Shown here: positions 1 through 44,900 of the stretch, piece after piece
Layout of the letters: each line of letters starts with the position of its first letter
How positions within the stretch are numbered: position 1 is the stretch's first letter
Assembly (NCBI RefSeq): GCF_028583425.1
Contig: NC_072800.1
Coordinates: forward strand, 9,003,001 to 9,067,000
DNA length: 64,000 nucleotides
Source: Eublepharis macularius
Lineage: Eukaryota; Chordata; Lepidosauria; Squamata; Eublepharidae
Direction of reading: 5' to 3'
Program-made: the position numbers and the translations under genes
The notes under the pieces: model-generated
The model's database searches: none
The model's input: the letters and a program-made list of their open reading frames with translations, nothing else
What the model was told of the DNA's origin: nothing

Positions 1-246
1 AACACAGGAGCGTATGCGAAGCAGAAACTGCTCTTAAAAAGCATTTAGGCAAGGCAAGAAAACAAATAACAGCTTGATGTCCTGCGTTCTAACTAACTAA
101 AATTCTACTGGCTATCTAAGAATTCTCTGAGTTGGTTCCAAAGCTGGTTGATCTTACCAGAGTCCATCCATGCCAGCTTACTCTAGGCATCTTGGAAGTG
201 GCAGGGAGCTGAGGAGCTCCCTCTCTCACACATTGCAAGTGGTTAG

Positions 247-815
247 CAATGGCTTTAACTTTAACTTTAATTGAATTTTTATACCGCCCATCTCCCGAAG
301 GACTCAGGGCGGTGTACAGCCAAAATAAAACATACAAATATAAAACAGTAAGGATATAAAATATAAACATATTGGATAATTTAACTCAGAACAGGACAAC
401 TCAATTAAAACACATTTAGGTCAGCCCCGCTTGTTGGAATAATAGCGTCTTAAGGGCACGGCGAAAGGTGTGTAGGTCAGGGACCATACGTATCTCCGGG
501 GGCAATTCATTCCAGAGGGCAGGTGCCCCGACACAGAAGGCTCTCCCCCTGGGGGTCACCAGCCGACATTGTTTGACCGACGGCACCCTGAGGAGGCCCT
601 CTCTGTGGGAGCGTACCGGCCTGTGGGAGGCTATCGGTAGCAGCAGGCGGTCTCGCAAATACCTAGGCCCTAAGCCATGGAACGCTCTGAAGATGGTAAC
701 CAGCACCTTGAAGCGCACCCGGCTGCACACCCAGCTGCCAGGTAGCGAACTGATCAACTGCCTAGAGACAAAGAGGCTTCTTGAAATCTGGAGGGGCATC
801 AGCCCACTCGAAGAA
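247..815 (-). mobile_element. L2-like LINE 3' end fragment
   Basis: On the minus strand a degraded RT C-terminal reading runs from about 799 to 416, including GLGPRYLRDRL and APALWNELPPEIR, the typical C-terminal motif of L2/jockey LINEs. It is followed by a 3' UTR with GCCGCCCTGAGTCCTT and GGGCGGTATAAAAAT, then a simple A-rich tail near 247. It is 5'-truncated. Confidence 0.75.
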
Positions 816-1994
816 CCAATCAGGGCTGGCTTATTTAATTGGACATTACAGCCTGTGGAAGCTTAGGGAGTATGGCTGCAGCTGAGCTCAGCACCAGGCT
901 CCAGCCTTCTCAAGGCCACTTCCCACAGGAAGAAAGCCGTTCACAGGTGCAGTTAATTATCAAAACTAGGGAGTTTCCAGTAAACAGGCCTAGGAAGAAA
1001 TTTGCAGGACATGAGGCCTGAACCAAAGTTTCAAACTTAACATTCTGTCTTAGGTGGTACAAGGCCTGGTCCTTACAGTTACTCATGACGTTGTTTACAC
1101 TGGTTAAAAGGAACTTGACCCTGATTTTAGCATGTCTGAACATGGATTGTATCTTAATTTATTTATTTGGTTTAAGTCTGGAGTCCAACAGCACCTTAAA
1201 ATCTAACAAAACATGTAAGTTTCCGAGAGTCGGAGTGTCAGATGCATAGGAGTATAAATCTGTCCGGCCCAATATAGACATGGAACAGAAAACAGGATTG
1301 GGGGTGCTGGTGCAAAACAAGATCTTGCTCCTCTTCCAGATAACAGAGGGCAGTTGGCTTGCTACCCCCAAGCAAACTGTGAAGGCTGCCAGGAGTGCTT
1401 CTGCCCAGAGGGCGGAGGATAGACAAATGAGCACCAGTTGCTGCTTCTGTCAGCCACAGCTTCATGCCTGCCGTGTGCGGCAACATTTTGTGGGGGGGGG
1501 GGGGGCGGGGGGGAGGAGAGTCCCCTCCTGCAAGTACTTTTTCCAGGAGTTTCAGACCCAAGAAGCAGTTTTGTGGCCATGGAAAAATGCTTGTTTGATT
1601 CTTCATGCATCTGTGTGACAGTTAACTGAGTTGAAATTCTCAGCAAGTTAGAATTTTACTCACATTTTAAGCCGTTTGGACTTTCCATTCTTTTTTGTTG
1701 AACCATGTTCAGTAAGGCCTGAGACATATGAATACCTCTGTAACATGATTGAAACTGTTCTTTAATAGTTGAGGGGGGCATTGCTTTCATAGTTCCACTG
1801 TTTCAAATAGGATTTTAACCTGTAGAAGTAGACTCATCAGTGGAGATGAGCTGGTGATGGGGATGGGGGCAGTTTATCACCTCCTTCATTTGGTTGCATG
1901 AAGGTCCTTTACAGAGGTCAGCAAGTAGGTGCCTCCCATATTTGCTGTGTATATAAAAGTTCCCTCTTCTAAAGACTGCTCTTTTAAATTGTAG
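816..1994. other. FH intron 2 sequence with no recognised gene
   Basis: I see no exon or well-defined element here. The only notable feature is a G run at 1491-1511 interrupted by one C. Confidence 0.5.
1491..1516 (+). repeat. Poly-G tract, potential G-quadruplex
   Basis: About 14 consecutive G, one C, then about 7 more G followed by A and GG. It can supply four or more G-tracts within 30 bases. Confidence 0.6.
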
Positions 1995-34429
<32,435 letters not shown>

Positions 34430-34455
34430 TTTTAATGAAACTCATATAAATGAAA

Positions 34456-34461
34456 AATAAA
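34456..34461 (+). promoter_or_regulatory. FH: Candidate FH polyadenylation signal AATAAA
   Basis: The first canonical AATAAA after the FH stop codon lies only about 27 bases downstream, so the 3' UTR would be very short. Confidence 0.5.
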
Positions 34462-35050
34462 TTATATAAACAAAAAAATGTTGCATGTGCCTGTTACTAA
34501 TCCAGTGATTGCATTCTATTGTCATGGTAGGTGTGGTGACATAACCCTTGTAGATTTGCTAGAAAAAGATTTTACTTACAGTTTGTATAAACTGTCCAGA
34601 TTATTAGGAATTCTGAATATATAGTGCTGTCTGAATTCATAAAATCAATTATACAGTAAAAGTCAATTCATCCTCTTCTGTAGGGAAAGCTGTCTGCACC
34701 TGCAAATTAAATCTTGCTAGAGAACAATGAAGTTATGTTGAGTAGCTTTATTGCTAAGTTCTTGCTGTAGACAAGGCGAACAATACTGTGAAACAAAATT
34801 TATTAGGTATTTGAGATGCCTCCCACTTCCTCTTGAAAAAAGGATATTACTCAGCTGTGTAGTTTGGGTCTCGTGTGAGAGCAGCAGTTGAGCAGCCAAT
34901 TATACGGGGTGGGTGGCCAGGCAGAGGCCAGGACAGCAATAATGTAAGGGTGGGTTATAGGTAAGGAGAGGAATTTATATGGTAAATTTACACAGGTTTA
35001 ACTGTAATTTGTACATGACAAAAGCCAAAAGAAGTTAACTAGGGTGACCT
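34462..35050. other. Intergenic, FH to CHMP5, proximal
   Basis: Beyond the candidate polyadenylation signal nothing is recognised. Confidence 0.4.
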
Positions 35051-35061
35051 TTGTCTCTAAA

Positions 35062-35215
35062 GCAAGGGTGTCAAACATATGGCCTGCTGGCTGGATCCAG
35101 CCCCTCCAGGGCTGTTATCCACCTGCCGAGCAAGCGGGGGTGGGGGGTGGGGGAGGTGAGGCTAGAGGCTGCTCCAGGGCTGGAGTAGGGTGTATCTACC
35201 CACGTCCTTTTCTCT
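35062..35215 (+). mobile_element. hAT-like short element fragment
   Basis: AAGGGTGTCAAACATATGGC and GGATCCAGCCCCTCCAGGGC match a common reptile hAT-derived repeat start. The right end is not clear. Confidence 0.4.
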
Positions 35216-37815
35216 CTCAGATTTAGGATCACAGACCATTTTAGTGTATCTTTTTTTTTTTAACTTACCACCTCCCATCTGAGCCTCTTGATGGGCTGTG
35301 TGTGAGCTGCAGGAGGGGTTGGTACATTTCATTCAGTGCTTCTGAGGCACAGGGCTTAGACAGGAATATATCTGGTTGCTTTTTCCTGGCCCTTTTCTGC
35401 TTTCTTCCAAACCTTTCTTCTTCCACTCCCGTCCCCCAGTCTCAGTTCCCTTTCTTATCCATTTGGGAAGCAAAGGATTTTGCGGGGAGGGACTGCAAAA
35501 TGTGAGGGAAGCCATGTGCTGGAATGCAGTTTCCCTTCGTAAAACAAATACAGGGTTGAATATAGAATGAAGCAAAAAGGAGACCAGAGTTTTTTCTTTG
35601 CTGAAATGTTTACCCATTCCCACCCACCACTTGGGTTACAAATGTTTTGCCTTGCAGGATTTACTTTCATTCTTTCTTTAAAAAAAAAAGTTTACTGGGA
35701 AGATATTCGTCTCCAAGCAGGCAAGACAACAATGCAAATGAAAATTATTAGCCCAGTTGTAGAAGGTATCAGACTGTTAATTTTGTCCCTCCTGACACTA
35801 TAATTCATTGATGTTTATGATTTTAGAGAGGGAAAGAGTATAAACACCATGCCCAATGCTAACAAATTGTCTAGTAATGATTATATAGAATACACATATC
35901 TTTAAAAGAACATTTTATTTGATGTATGGCAACTAGTAACATCCAGAACACTGGAAGTAGTTTAGGTACCACATCACTAGTATGTTTCTTTGTATTTTGA
36001 TCACAGCCATATGGAACCCAATATCCTAAGGAACAATGTCCTAAGGACAAAAACTTCTTTATGGATCAAATGCAAAAATATGCTATCCTAGAAATATGGA
36101 AATTAAAAACATCCTTGGTTTTGCAAAGATTTCTGTTATTATTTCATTGGTGTCTCATAGAAGTGGCAAGTAACAGTAAAATGTGAGTTGCAGGTTCTCC
36201 TCGATTCCTGCATGCACAGTGCTGGATTCATGTTGGTTTCCCAAACTGGCCAAAACGCACCTACTCAGGCCAATTCAGGTCAAGAAAAAGGTATGGGGGG
36301 AAAGTTGAAGACCTTTCTCCATGCATTCCACAGCCCTGACATAAATTAAGCAAGCACCACACACCCAGGAATAGAAGAGACTGTGGAGACTCAGCACTGC
36401 TGCTAGAGAAGCAAATTAGTGCAGTTGGGAAAAAATGCTTTCCACAAACTCAGTCTATCCCAGAAGATACGGTTTGCCTGTGTTCTTTATAAAGTTTATC
36501 TCTCTGTTTTCATCATCAACGAAAACTTTTAACGTCAAACATTTTAAATATAATTACAATATAGCTGAAAAATTCAAGATGGGCATTCGAAGATTTGGTT
36601 TTGCTTTCTGGGCAGCAGGTTTTGTTTTGTGTGTGTATGGGATTTTTCCTGAAGAAATACACATTTAGCAGGCACATTCTGTTGAGAAGTCACTTTTTTT
36701 AAAAAAAAGGAAGTAAACAATACAATACAGGAGAGCAATCAGCTGCCTTCAATTGATGTACTACCACTGACTTGCAGGATAAATCAGAAAAAAATGCAGG
36801 GATGATATATCCTGATCTCTACATTTCACTGAAAACCTGGAGAAACAAAGTTGTTAAAACACACAAGAAGAACACAAGAATTCTGATGTGCTTAAGGCTG
36901 GTGTAAAGTTTTCTCATTTGTTGATAAAGCTGTTAAGGAATTAACTGAAAACACTGATTCAGTTTCATGTCCGTCAAAATTCTAATGCATTACATCCATT
37001 GGATTATGACGTCCAAATTGTAATGAATTTAAGGATTCATGCCAGCTGACATTGGTACGGCTTCATATCTCTCAGAATAAGTATGGAAGATGGCTGTCAG
37101 GCAAGAGATGAACTTCCTGTTATAGAAAAAAGTCAAAATCATGACTAATGTGCATGTTCAAGCCTTTCCCACATGGCAATGGGGCTTCCAGAATTTTATG
37201 ACAGTGGCAACAGGGCTTCTAGACAGCTGCTTTTCTGGCATATTTGCTGCCTCAGTTCCCACTCGGGGGCGGGGAGGGGTGTTGAAGGTTTGTTTAAAAC
37301 ACCAACAATGGACATAAAGATCATTATATCAATATGCCAATTTATATTTTAAAAAACCAAAAACAAAAACGCCTCCTGGTCGCTTGAGATGTGTGGGTGG
37401 GTGGGGGGATGGCAGCTGGGTAGCTGCAACTGGGAAAATCCCAACATTCCCACCCATATGGCAGCCAAGCTTGCTTTACTACAATCTTTCCTAAAACGTA
37501 ACAGCAAAGTAGAAGAGGCAGCAAACTGGAGTAGTGCATTAAAGTGCCACAATGCTGTGAGGATGCAAGATAACCTGCTTCCCATCAGCATTCAACCCAG
37601 GGCAAATCATTTGTGTGGAAATGACGTCAACGATGGGGAAACTTGTCTCATTTGGCACAGTTTTTGGGTAATGATACTGAATTCAGCCACAAAAATGAGA
37701 GCTGAGTTGGTAAAACTCCAAAAGAATGAGAATATGGTAGTGTCTGCACAATGCCAGCCTTCACAAGATTAGAATTTTCCTTTGTGGTGGTGGTGTAAGC
37801 ATGAAGAGGTCATAT
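35216..37815. other. Intergenic, FH to CHMP5, distal
   Basis: AT-rich DNA with poly-A and poly-T runs. No coding region or clear repeat was recognised. Confidence 0.4.
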
Positions 37816-37824
37816 TGGGAGAGC

Positions 37825-38020
37825 TACTATGCATAGTTAAGTGGTTGGGTTGTGGACCAGCACTCTGCTGGTTCGAATTCCACTACTACCCTGAACTCAA
37901 CAGGTGGCCTGGGGAAAGCCGCTCCTCTCAGCTGCAGCTTACAAATTGTTTTTGTTCACCGCTCTGAGTGGGGCACTCGTCTGTCTAGAAGAGCGGTATA
38001 TAAGCGCAGTTATTATTAGT
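37825..38020 (+). mobile_element. tRNA-derived SINE, family 1
   Basis: A B-box-like GGTTCGAATTCC lies at 37870-37881. The tail TCTAGAAGAGCGGTATATAAG and TTATTATTAG are shared with copies at 38664 and 46663. It is too diverged for a tRNA gene. Confidence 0.75.
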
Positions 38021-38089
38021 TAACCGTAGCAGAATTAAATGTCACGAATGGGCTGCCCGCCAAAGGGTTTTGTTTTGGAGGTGGGGGGG

Positions 38090-38650
38090 GGGGCGATTTT
38101 CCTAGGCGAATAACTTGCGAGGAGCACTTCTTCCTTTCAGCATAAAGCAAGCGACGCCCCCACCCGCCAACCCCGCTACGGCGTCGTTTAAAGCCCGCCG
38201 CGGGCCTCGCCCCCAAGCGCACAGAGTTCCCTCTTCCTCGTCTGGCGCGGGCGGAAGACTCGCTTCAGGCGCCTCCTTCCGCCCACACACCCCTCCTGAC
38301 CGGAAGTCCGCGTGACATCTTGGCCACTGGTTGGTCGGCTGCTGCATCGCGAGGGCGCGGCTGGCTGTTTCCTGCGGAGGAGGAAGAAGGCGCTCTTGGC
38401 CGAAACTTCCGGGTTCCACCGGCGGGGTCTGGGTGTTTGGGTTGCTGACGAGGCCGGCCGCGATGAACCGCTTCTTTGGGAAGGCGAAGCCGAAGGCGCC
38501 GCCGCCGAATCTGACAGACTGCATCGGCACGGTGGGTCCTCTGGCGCACGCTGGGCCCTGTTACTATGGAAACAGCCCCCAGCCCTTCTGCCCGCTGCTG
38601 CCTCTGCGCCATCCAGCGGGCTTCGGGTTCCGGGGGGGGGGTCAGGACTC
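38090..38650 (+). promoter_or_regulatory. CHMP5: CHMP5 CpG-rich promoter region
   Basis: GC content and CpG density rise sharply here compared with the AT-rich flanks, and the interval covers the CHMP5 start codon. Two ETS-family core sites are visible upstream of the ATG: CCGGAAGT at 38300-38307 and the inverse ACTTCCGG at 38405-38412. No TATA box is seen, as expected for a housekeeping gene. In human this promoter is, as I recall, shared head-to-head with BAG1. Here no BAG1 exon lies on the other side. Confidence 0.7.
38463..38531 (+). CDS. CHMP5: CHMP5 exon 1
   Basis: Encodes [20 protein letters not shown] and IGT, 23 codons, with donor GTGGGT. The ATG lies in the CpG island and gives the conserved family N-terminus. 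Confidence 0.95.
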
Positions 38651-38949
38651 GCGGAGGAGGAGGCAGTAGCGCAGTGGTTAAGTGGCTTGGCTGCGAATAT
38701 TGCTTCGGATCCCACTCCTGCCATGAGCTCAGTAGGTGGCCTTGGGTCAGCCCCTCCTCTCAGCCCCAGCAGCTCCCCAGATGCATTGTGGGGGATAATA
38801 ATGACACTAACGTGTCTAGAAGAGCGGTATATATGCACAGTTGTTGTCGTTCCATGCCTCTTCCCCCAGCTAAGGCAGATCACGTGACTGCCCCCTTTCA
38901 TTTTCCCTTCTGTTTCGCCTTCACTTTCCAACTAGGTGTGTCTGAGTGT

Positions 38950-38983
<34 letters not shown>

Positions 38984-41900
38984 CCAGATGCCAAGGAAGG
39001 CTGAGCTCCTTCCCCTTGGAAAGAGATGCTCAAGAGAGGACTTTGGCGAGGGTCGTTTCTCTTTCCCCATGCTATAGCTGTGATGGCTAAAGGGAACCTC
39101 CCCACCCGGAGGAAGCCACCCTCTGTATTCCGAGTATTCACCTTCCTCTAAAGAAATGTCGCTACCTGGCCGTGGACTTGTCTAAAGGCAGGTCTCTAGG
39201 GCACAAGAAGAGTGTTTTCTCTGCACAAATACCTGACACATCACATATGGAGAGGGATTTCTTTTTATATTATGTACATGATTTATAGTACATTTTTCAC
39301 CCGGAGACTCAAGGCAGATTGCATAGTATAAAAGTCAATTCAGACATTGACTGGGCCATTCAGTAAACAACACAATAGGGTAGAATAGCAGAAACCCAAT
39401 ACAGAGCTGAAGAAAAATAAAAAATAATAATAGTGAAACAAAACATAAAAGTGGGGAAGACTATCCAACAACAGCATATTTACAGTAACAGACAGTACAC
39501 AGTAGTATTGCCTTTAGAATGAAGACCCAGTTCTTGACAGTAGCAGGAACCGGTGCATTGATGCCTAAAGGGAACCTCCCTGTGCAGAGGAAGCCACCCT
39601 CTGAATTCCAGTGTGAAGAGGCAGCCCCAGGGCCTAGAGGCCAAGGTCCTGCAGGACAGCAGGTTGGTCACTGGGAACCAGCAGCTGGGGCAAAGGGACT
39701 GTTGCTCTGGTTCAGCAGGGCATCTCTGAGATTCACAACTCTCTTATGCGCAGCTGTTCCAGGGAGAAGAGCTCTGTCACCCTCAGCATCTGGAAAAGAT
39801 CAGCATACCCTGTTGTGCAGTTTGAGATTGGTGCTGAATGTCTGGTCTGTAAAGCTTGCTAGCTGTTGAGGGAATCTGTGTAGGGCAGTCAAGAGGCATC
39901 ATGTGGTCCGCCATGCTAGGACTTCTTAGAATTTAAGCGAGGTTGAGCTCCTCAGTCTCATGCCCTTTCTTTGCCCTTTTAGCAGAACCTTTGAAATCCA
40001 CCCCATGGCTTAAAATGAAGATCTATGTGTAACACCGTGCCCAAGTCCAAAGTGGTTGATACACAAAGCAATTTCATAGGATTTTAAAACAGAACTGCTT
40101 GGTCATTCCAATTTAAAAAGAAATCCACAGACTACCAACAAAAGCTGCTTCCTATGGCCATCAGATTGAGTTTACAGAACCCATAATATATTACCTATTT
40201 AAGGTATAATTAGTTGTGTTAGTTGATCCTGAGTATTCTTGGCAAAAATCCACACAACCATCTGGTACTTGGTGGCCCACCACAAATTGGCTTGTCAGGT
40301 ATACTGCATAGCATTCATCCCCTTGCTTTATTTTTGGCTTCCTGTTTCTGCTGCTGATTGGAAACACAGTAAGGTGGTTGGTTGCCCTTGTCCAGCGGTT
40401 AGTGCCTGTTGTATTTACATAAGCAAGAGGCTCCATGGAGCTTTCCACCTGCGTTTTGGTGGGTCAGAGCAACAAACAGCTGAGAAAAAAGAGGAACTGG
40501 AGAGGCAGCAGTAACAAGGGATGAATTTAGCTTTTCATTTAAGCTGAATAATGGTGTATTTTATTTCAAAAAAGAGAGTTGTTTGTAGATGTAAAGAATG
40601 ATACTTAGTTCACTGTGTCATTCTTGTTTTTGCCATTTTGAACTCCTTGGGAGGGGGCATGGCAGATATTATGTGGCAACAAATCTGGGTGAATGTCTGA
40701 CAGATTTGCAGCCAATCTTTTTTTTTTTTTGATAAATGTACATGTGTGGATGTGCAGTTCTCAAAAACATTTTTTTCATCCCAGTGCTAAGTGTACACTT
40801 AAAAGAAATCATAGGTACACACCTTAAAGCATGAGGAATTTCTTAACATTAAATTGGTTGATTCAGAATCACAGTCTTGCACAAAAAAATTCTCAAAAAG
40901 TGTGGTTATCCTGCTTGTCCACACTTACCAATAGCAGTTATTTATGGCTCGTTGGCAGCCACAGAGGAAAAAATTGATCTGCTTTCTTTCCAATTTGCAA
41001 ACACTTCTAAGTTGGAGGTCATTTTTATTGGCCAGGCAGTCATGCAAGGGACTGTTTACAAGTCCCCTTATGTTCCTTCCTTTCCCCAAGGAATCCCATT
41101 GTCTTTGGTACACTTTTGGAGATCAAAGTGAAAGCAGGGTTATGTCCTCTTAATGAAAAAGAGTCCAGTAGCACCTTTAAGACTAACCAACTTTATTGTA
41201 GCATAAGCTTTCAAGAATCACAGTTCTCTTCGTCAGATGCATGGAGGGCAAGAAGAAACTGGTTAGATATACAGGCAGAGAGGGGAGGGCGGAGTAGATG
41301 CAAACAGTAGCTTCTGATATGGAGATCAGTTTGCTTCTGTTAAAGAAGTCAGTTACTGATAATGAGATAACCATTCATAGTCTCTATTCAATCCCAGCCT
41401 GACTGAGTCAAATTTGCATATGAATTCCAATTCAGCAGCTTCCCGTTGGATTTTGTTTTTGAAAGGTTTCTGTTGAACTACAGTGACCTTTAAGTCCTCT
41501 TAATGCTCTCCTTTTCGGGATGATGAGAAACAATGGAATTCTGCATGCACAGGGGGGGGGGTTGGAATGTGGAGCTTAGATTCTAATGCTTTTGTGCATT
41601 AGTCCAGTTTCAGAGGCATTTGCTTCCATTTTTTAAAAATGTAGATCTGTCATCCTCATGTTTGCAGAAAACCATCTGAAAAGATTTCATCAATTTCTGT
41701 TACTACTTCATGGAGGAAATGTAGGGAAAGATTTCCATGCCTTGCCCACTAGATTTCTTCTCCAACTCCCAGCAGAACTTTTTCCTTATCGTCTATCCAG
41801 GTTATCTTGATATTCTTGAGAGAATCAAATATGGTCACTAAAATTAAAAGTATTCTTCAGTGTGGTAAGTATTTTGCTTCCAGAATTCAACTCCATTGCT

Positions 41901-44900
41901 TTTGGTAGTTGTCAACTTCTGCCATGCTTTGCTTGGCAGTTCAGGGCTTTCTGCAGGGGTCATCCTGTAAATGGACAAGATCAACAACTGGCATATAATT
42001 TAATTCAACAAATAAAAGTACGTAAGGATGATTAAAAACATCAACAGTGTGGTTCAGCATATAAGTTCCAGACCCTTATATATACATAGTAGACTCACAC
42101 GGGCATATTCAGAACCAGAACCAGTCGTGTTTCGGCCCAAGGGCTTTTCTCAAGGGACTAGTAACAAAACCCATTGTGGGGGGAAAAATACAACAGGCTC
42201 TAGAAAGGGGAGGGCGGGCAGGCGGGCATTGCCTCCTCCTCTGTGACTAATCCTGGCTGGGTGAAGGTGGAGGGCAGGCATTGACACCTGCTCCACTGCT
42301 GAACCCAGCTGGGTGAAGGCAGGGGTCGGGAATTGCCACCTCCTCTGCTCCTGATCTCGGCTGTGTGAAGGCGGGGGGCAGGCATTGCCGCCTGCTCCGC
42401 ACCTGATCCCAGCCTGGGCTTCCTGCCACGATGTGCTCTCAGAGGGACAGGCTGCCTCTTCTGGGCTTCCCTCCACAGTAACGCCCTCTGGAGGGTAGGA
42501 AGTGAACACGGTTAGCCTTTAAATAGTAGGATTATGTATCATACAAAGCACTCCATCAATGTAGCTAATAAATCAAAAATACCTGACTCAGCGCAAAATA
42601 GACCTCTTTAAGCCAGGCCTGAAGTATTTGAATCAATGATGGAATGCTAAGCCACGACTAGAAATGAAAACCTGTACATGTGAATTCTCTGTTGTGGCCT
42701 CCACTTTGTTGAAATGGCCTACCTGGGGATGTCAGGAGGACACCTACATTTCTGTGATTCTGCAAGATTCTGCAAATCAATTGTTAAGGAGGACTTTTTA
42801 AAAAAATAAGTAATGCTATATTATAGCAGAGTGGTTCAGGAAGGTGCTTTATAGAGGAAGAAGGACTGTGGAATGTGTATAGGTTGTATTATCTCTGTTC
42901 TTCATATATTATCATGTCACTGCATTGCTTTCTGTGGATGTCATACTATTTTTTTCTGCATTGTATCTACACTTTGCATCATGTCCAATATGCAGTGCTT
43001 ATTCAGATTTCTGAGGTCCTAGTACATTGCTTCTTGGATGCCTCATCATATTGATTGCCGCAGTTCACACTGGGAATCTTACACTTTACGTCTTAGCGAG
43101 AAGGGCAGACTATAAATATAGGAAATAAATAAAAATAATAATGAAAGCATTGCATATCCCTTTCCACTTAGCAAACCTGGTACTATTTTTCTTTCTTGTT
43201 AAGGAAGAAAGGGAGACTGTATGGGGGCAAAATATCAGATGTGCTGGACAATCTCTGGGGTAAAGCAACCCGCATCTTATTTAGACATGGAGCTTGGAGC
43301 ACAAAGTGGATATGCAGAATTAGTTTCTTCCTGAAAAGTATGTTGGCTACTTATAACAGAGCTTTGTTTTCCTAGACAAGACATTCTCTGTAGCAATTAT
43401 TTTTCTCTGTGCAGTCAGAACAATTTTAGAATTGGTATAAGTGGAAATGTCATCTTTTTAAACTTCAGAGTTCTAAAGGATTTTAGATTTTTAAAAATAT
43501 TTTTAAAAGATAAATTTTGTTAGAACTCATGCTTTTAATAACCATTCCAATTATTTGGGTTCGGGAGGGATCTTTTGGGTTTCTGTCTTCATCCTGCAAA
43601 GAATGCTCTGCTGACTCTAGTGAGTGAGGCGTGGTTAGTATCAGGTTACACCAATGGGTTTTAGGGATGAAGGAGCAAAAATGGGTTGGAAACAAAACCA
43701 GCTCTTGCTCAAGGATCTCTCTTAGGCCAGACAAAGCATCAAGGTCCCTTAGAACAGTGCTGGACTGGTGCCTGGTCTCCATGGTGCCTAGAAATTTCAT
43801 TGTGTTGCTTTGTATTTTAAGCAGTGATATTATTCTAGTATCTTAGTAGAGGTACAAAGCTCATTTAGTGTTTCACATCAGAATATATTTTGTTGTATCA
43901 TGTAAACATGCATGTGTTTTGAAGTTCTTGTCATTGCTTATTTATATGTTACTATACTCTGTATGGTGATATATGAATTCATTTATTAACCATTTGCTTT
44001 CTACATTGGCTCCAATATTCAATTAAATCAAGATGTTTAAGGCAGTAAGAAATTAGGTTAGGGTTAGAGGTTAGGTTTTTGCTGTGATTACGACAACCAG
44101 GATTATCACCATATTTAATGCAATGCTTTTTAATATGCTATAATGTTTTTAACCATCGCTTCAATAAAATTATGGGAGCTTCGTGGCAGCAATAACTAAA
44201 AATGTGAAGGCTTGGGTGCACTAGGGGAGAAAACATTCCTGTGAAATATTAGTTTGCTTTCTAATTAGTGTAATGTTTTGTATAACAAGCTTTTCTTTGC
44301 TCAAAATTTATAGTATGAACATTTTTATGGCAGATGATATTTACTGTAGATAAGTACAACATATTTCCAAGGATATGTTTATGGTTTAAATATGAATGAT
44401 TTGGTTCAAAATTAATATATTCTAATGCAGGGCTTTTTTTTCAGCTGGAACACAGTGGAACGGAGTTCCGGAACCTCTTGAAAATGGTCACATGGCTGGT
44501 GGCCCCGCCCCCTGATCTCCAGACAGAGGGGAGTTTAGATTGCTCATGCGGCATGGAGAGCAATCGCAACTCCCCTCTGTGTGGAGATCAGGGGGCGGGG
44601 CCACCAGCCATGTGACCATTTTCTCCAAGGGCAACCCACTGAGTTCCACCACCTCTTTCCCCAGAAAAAAAGCCCTGTTCTAATGTATTTAGTTGTAATA
44701 GAATTGTCACGGGCTGGGCTAGCCCAAGCAAGGTGGTTCCAGTCCAAACCTTAAGGCCAAAGTTAAAAGGGAGTTCCAAGAGTGAAAGCCAAGTCAAACC
44801 GGTGGTCAGACCACGAGATAATGCCAGGAGTGAGTCCAGAGTCCAAGAGCGAGGTCAGTCACAGTCCAAGGTCAGTCACCGATGGCGTCAGGTCCAAAAG

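Noticed and set aside
37870-37881. B-box GGTTCGAATTCC as a possible tRNA gene
   Set aside because: The flanking sequence cannot form a cloverleaf, and it matches a dispersed SINE family.
38188-38931. A 247-codon minus-strand frame across the CHMP5 promoter
   Set aside because: It is a CpG-island shadow frame that also runs through a SINE, with no domain.
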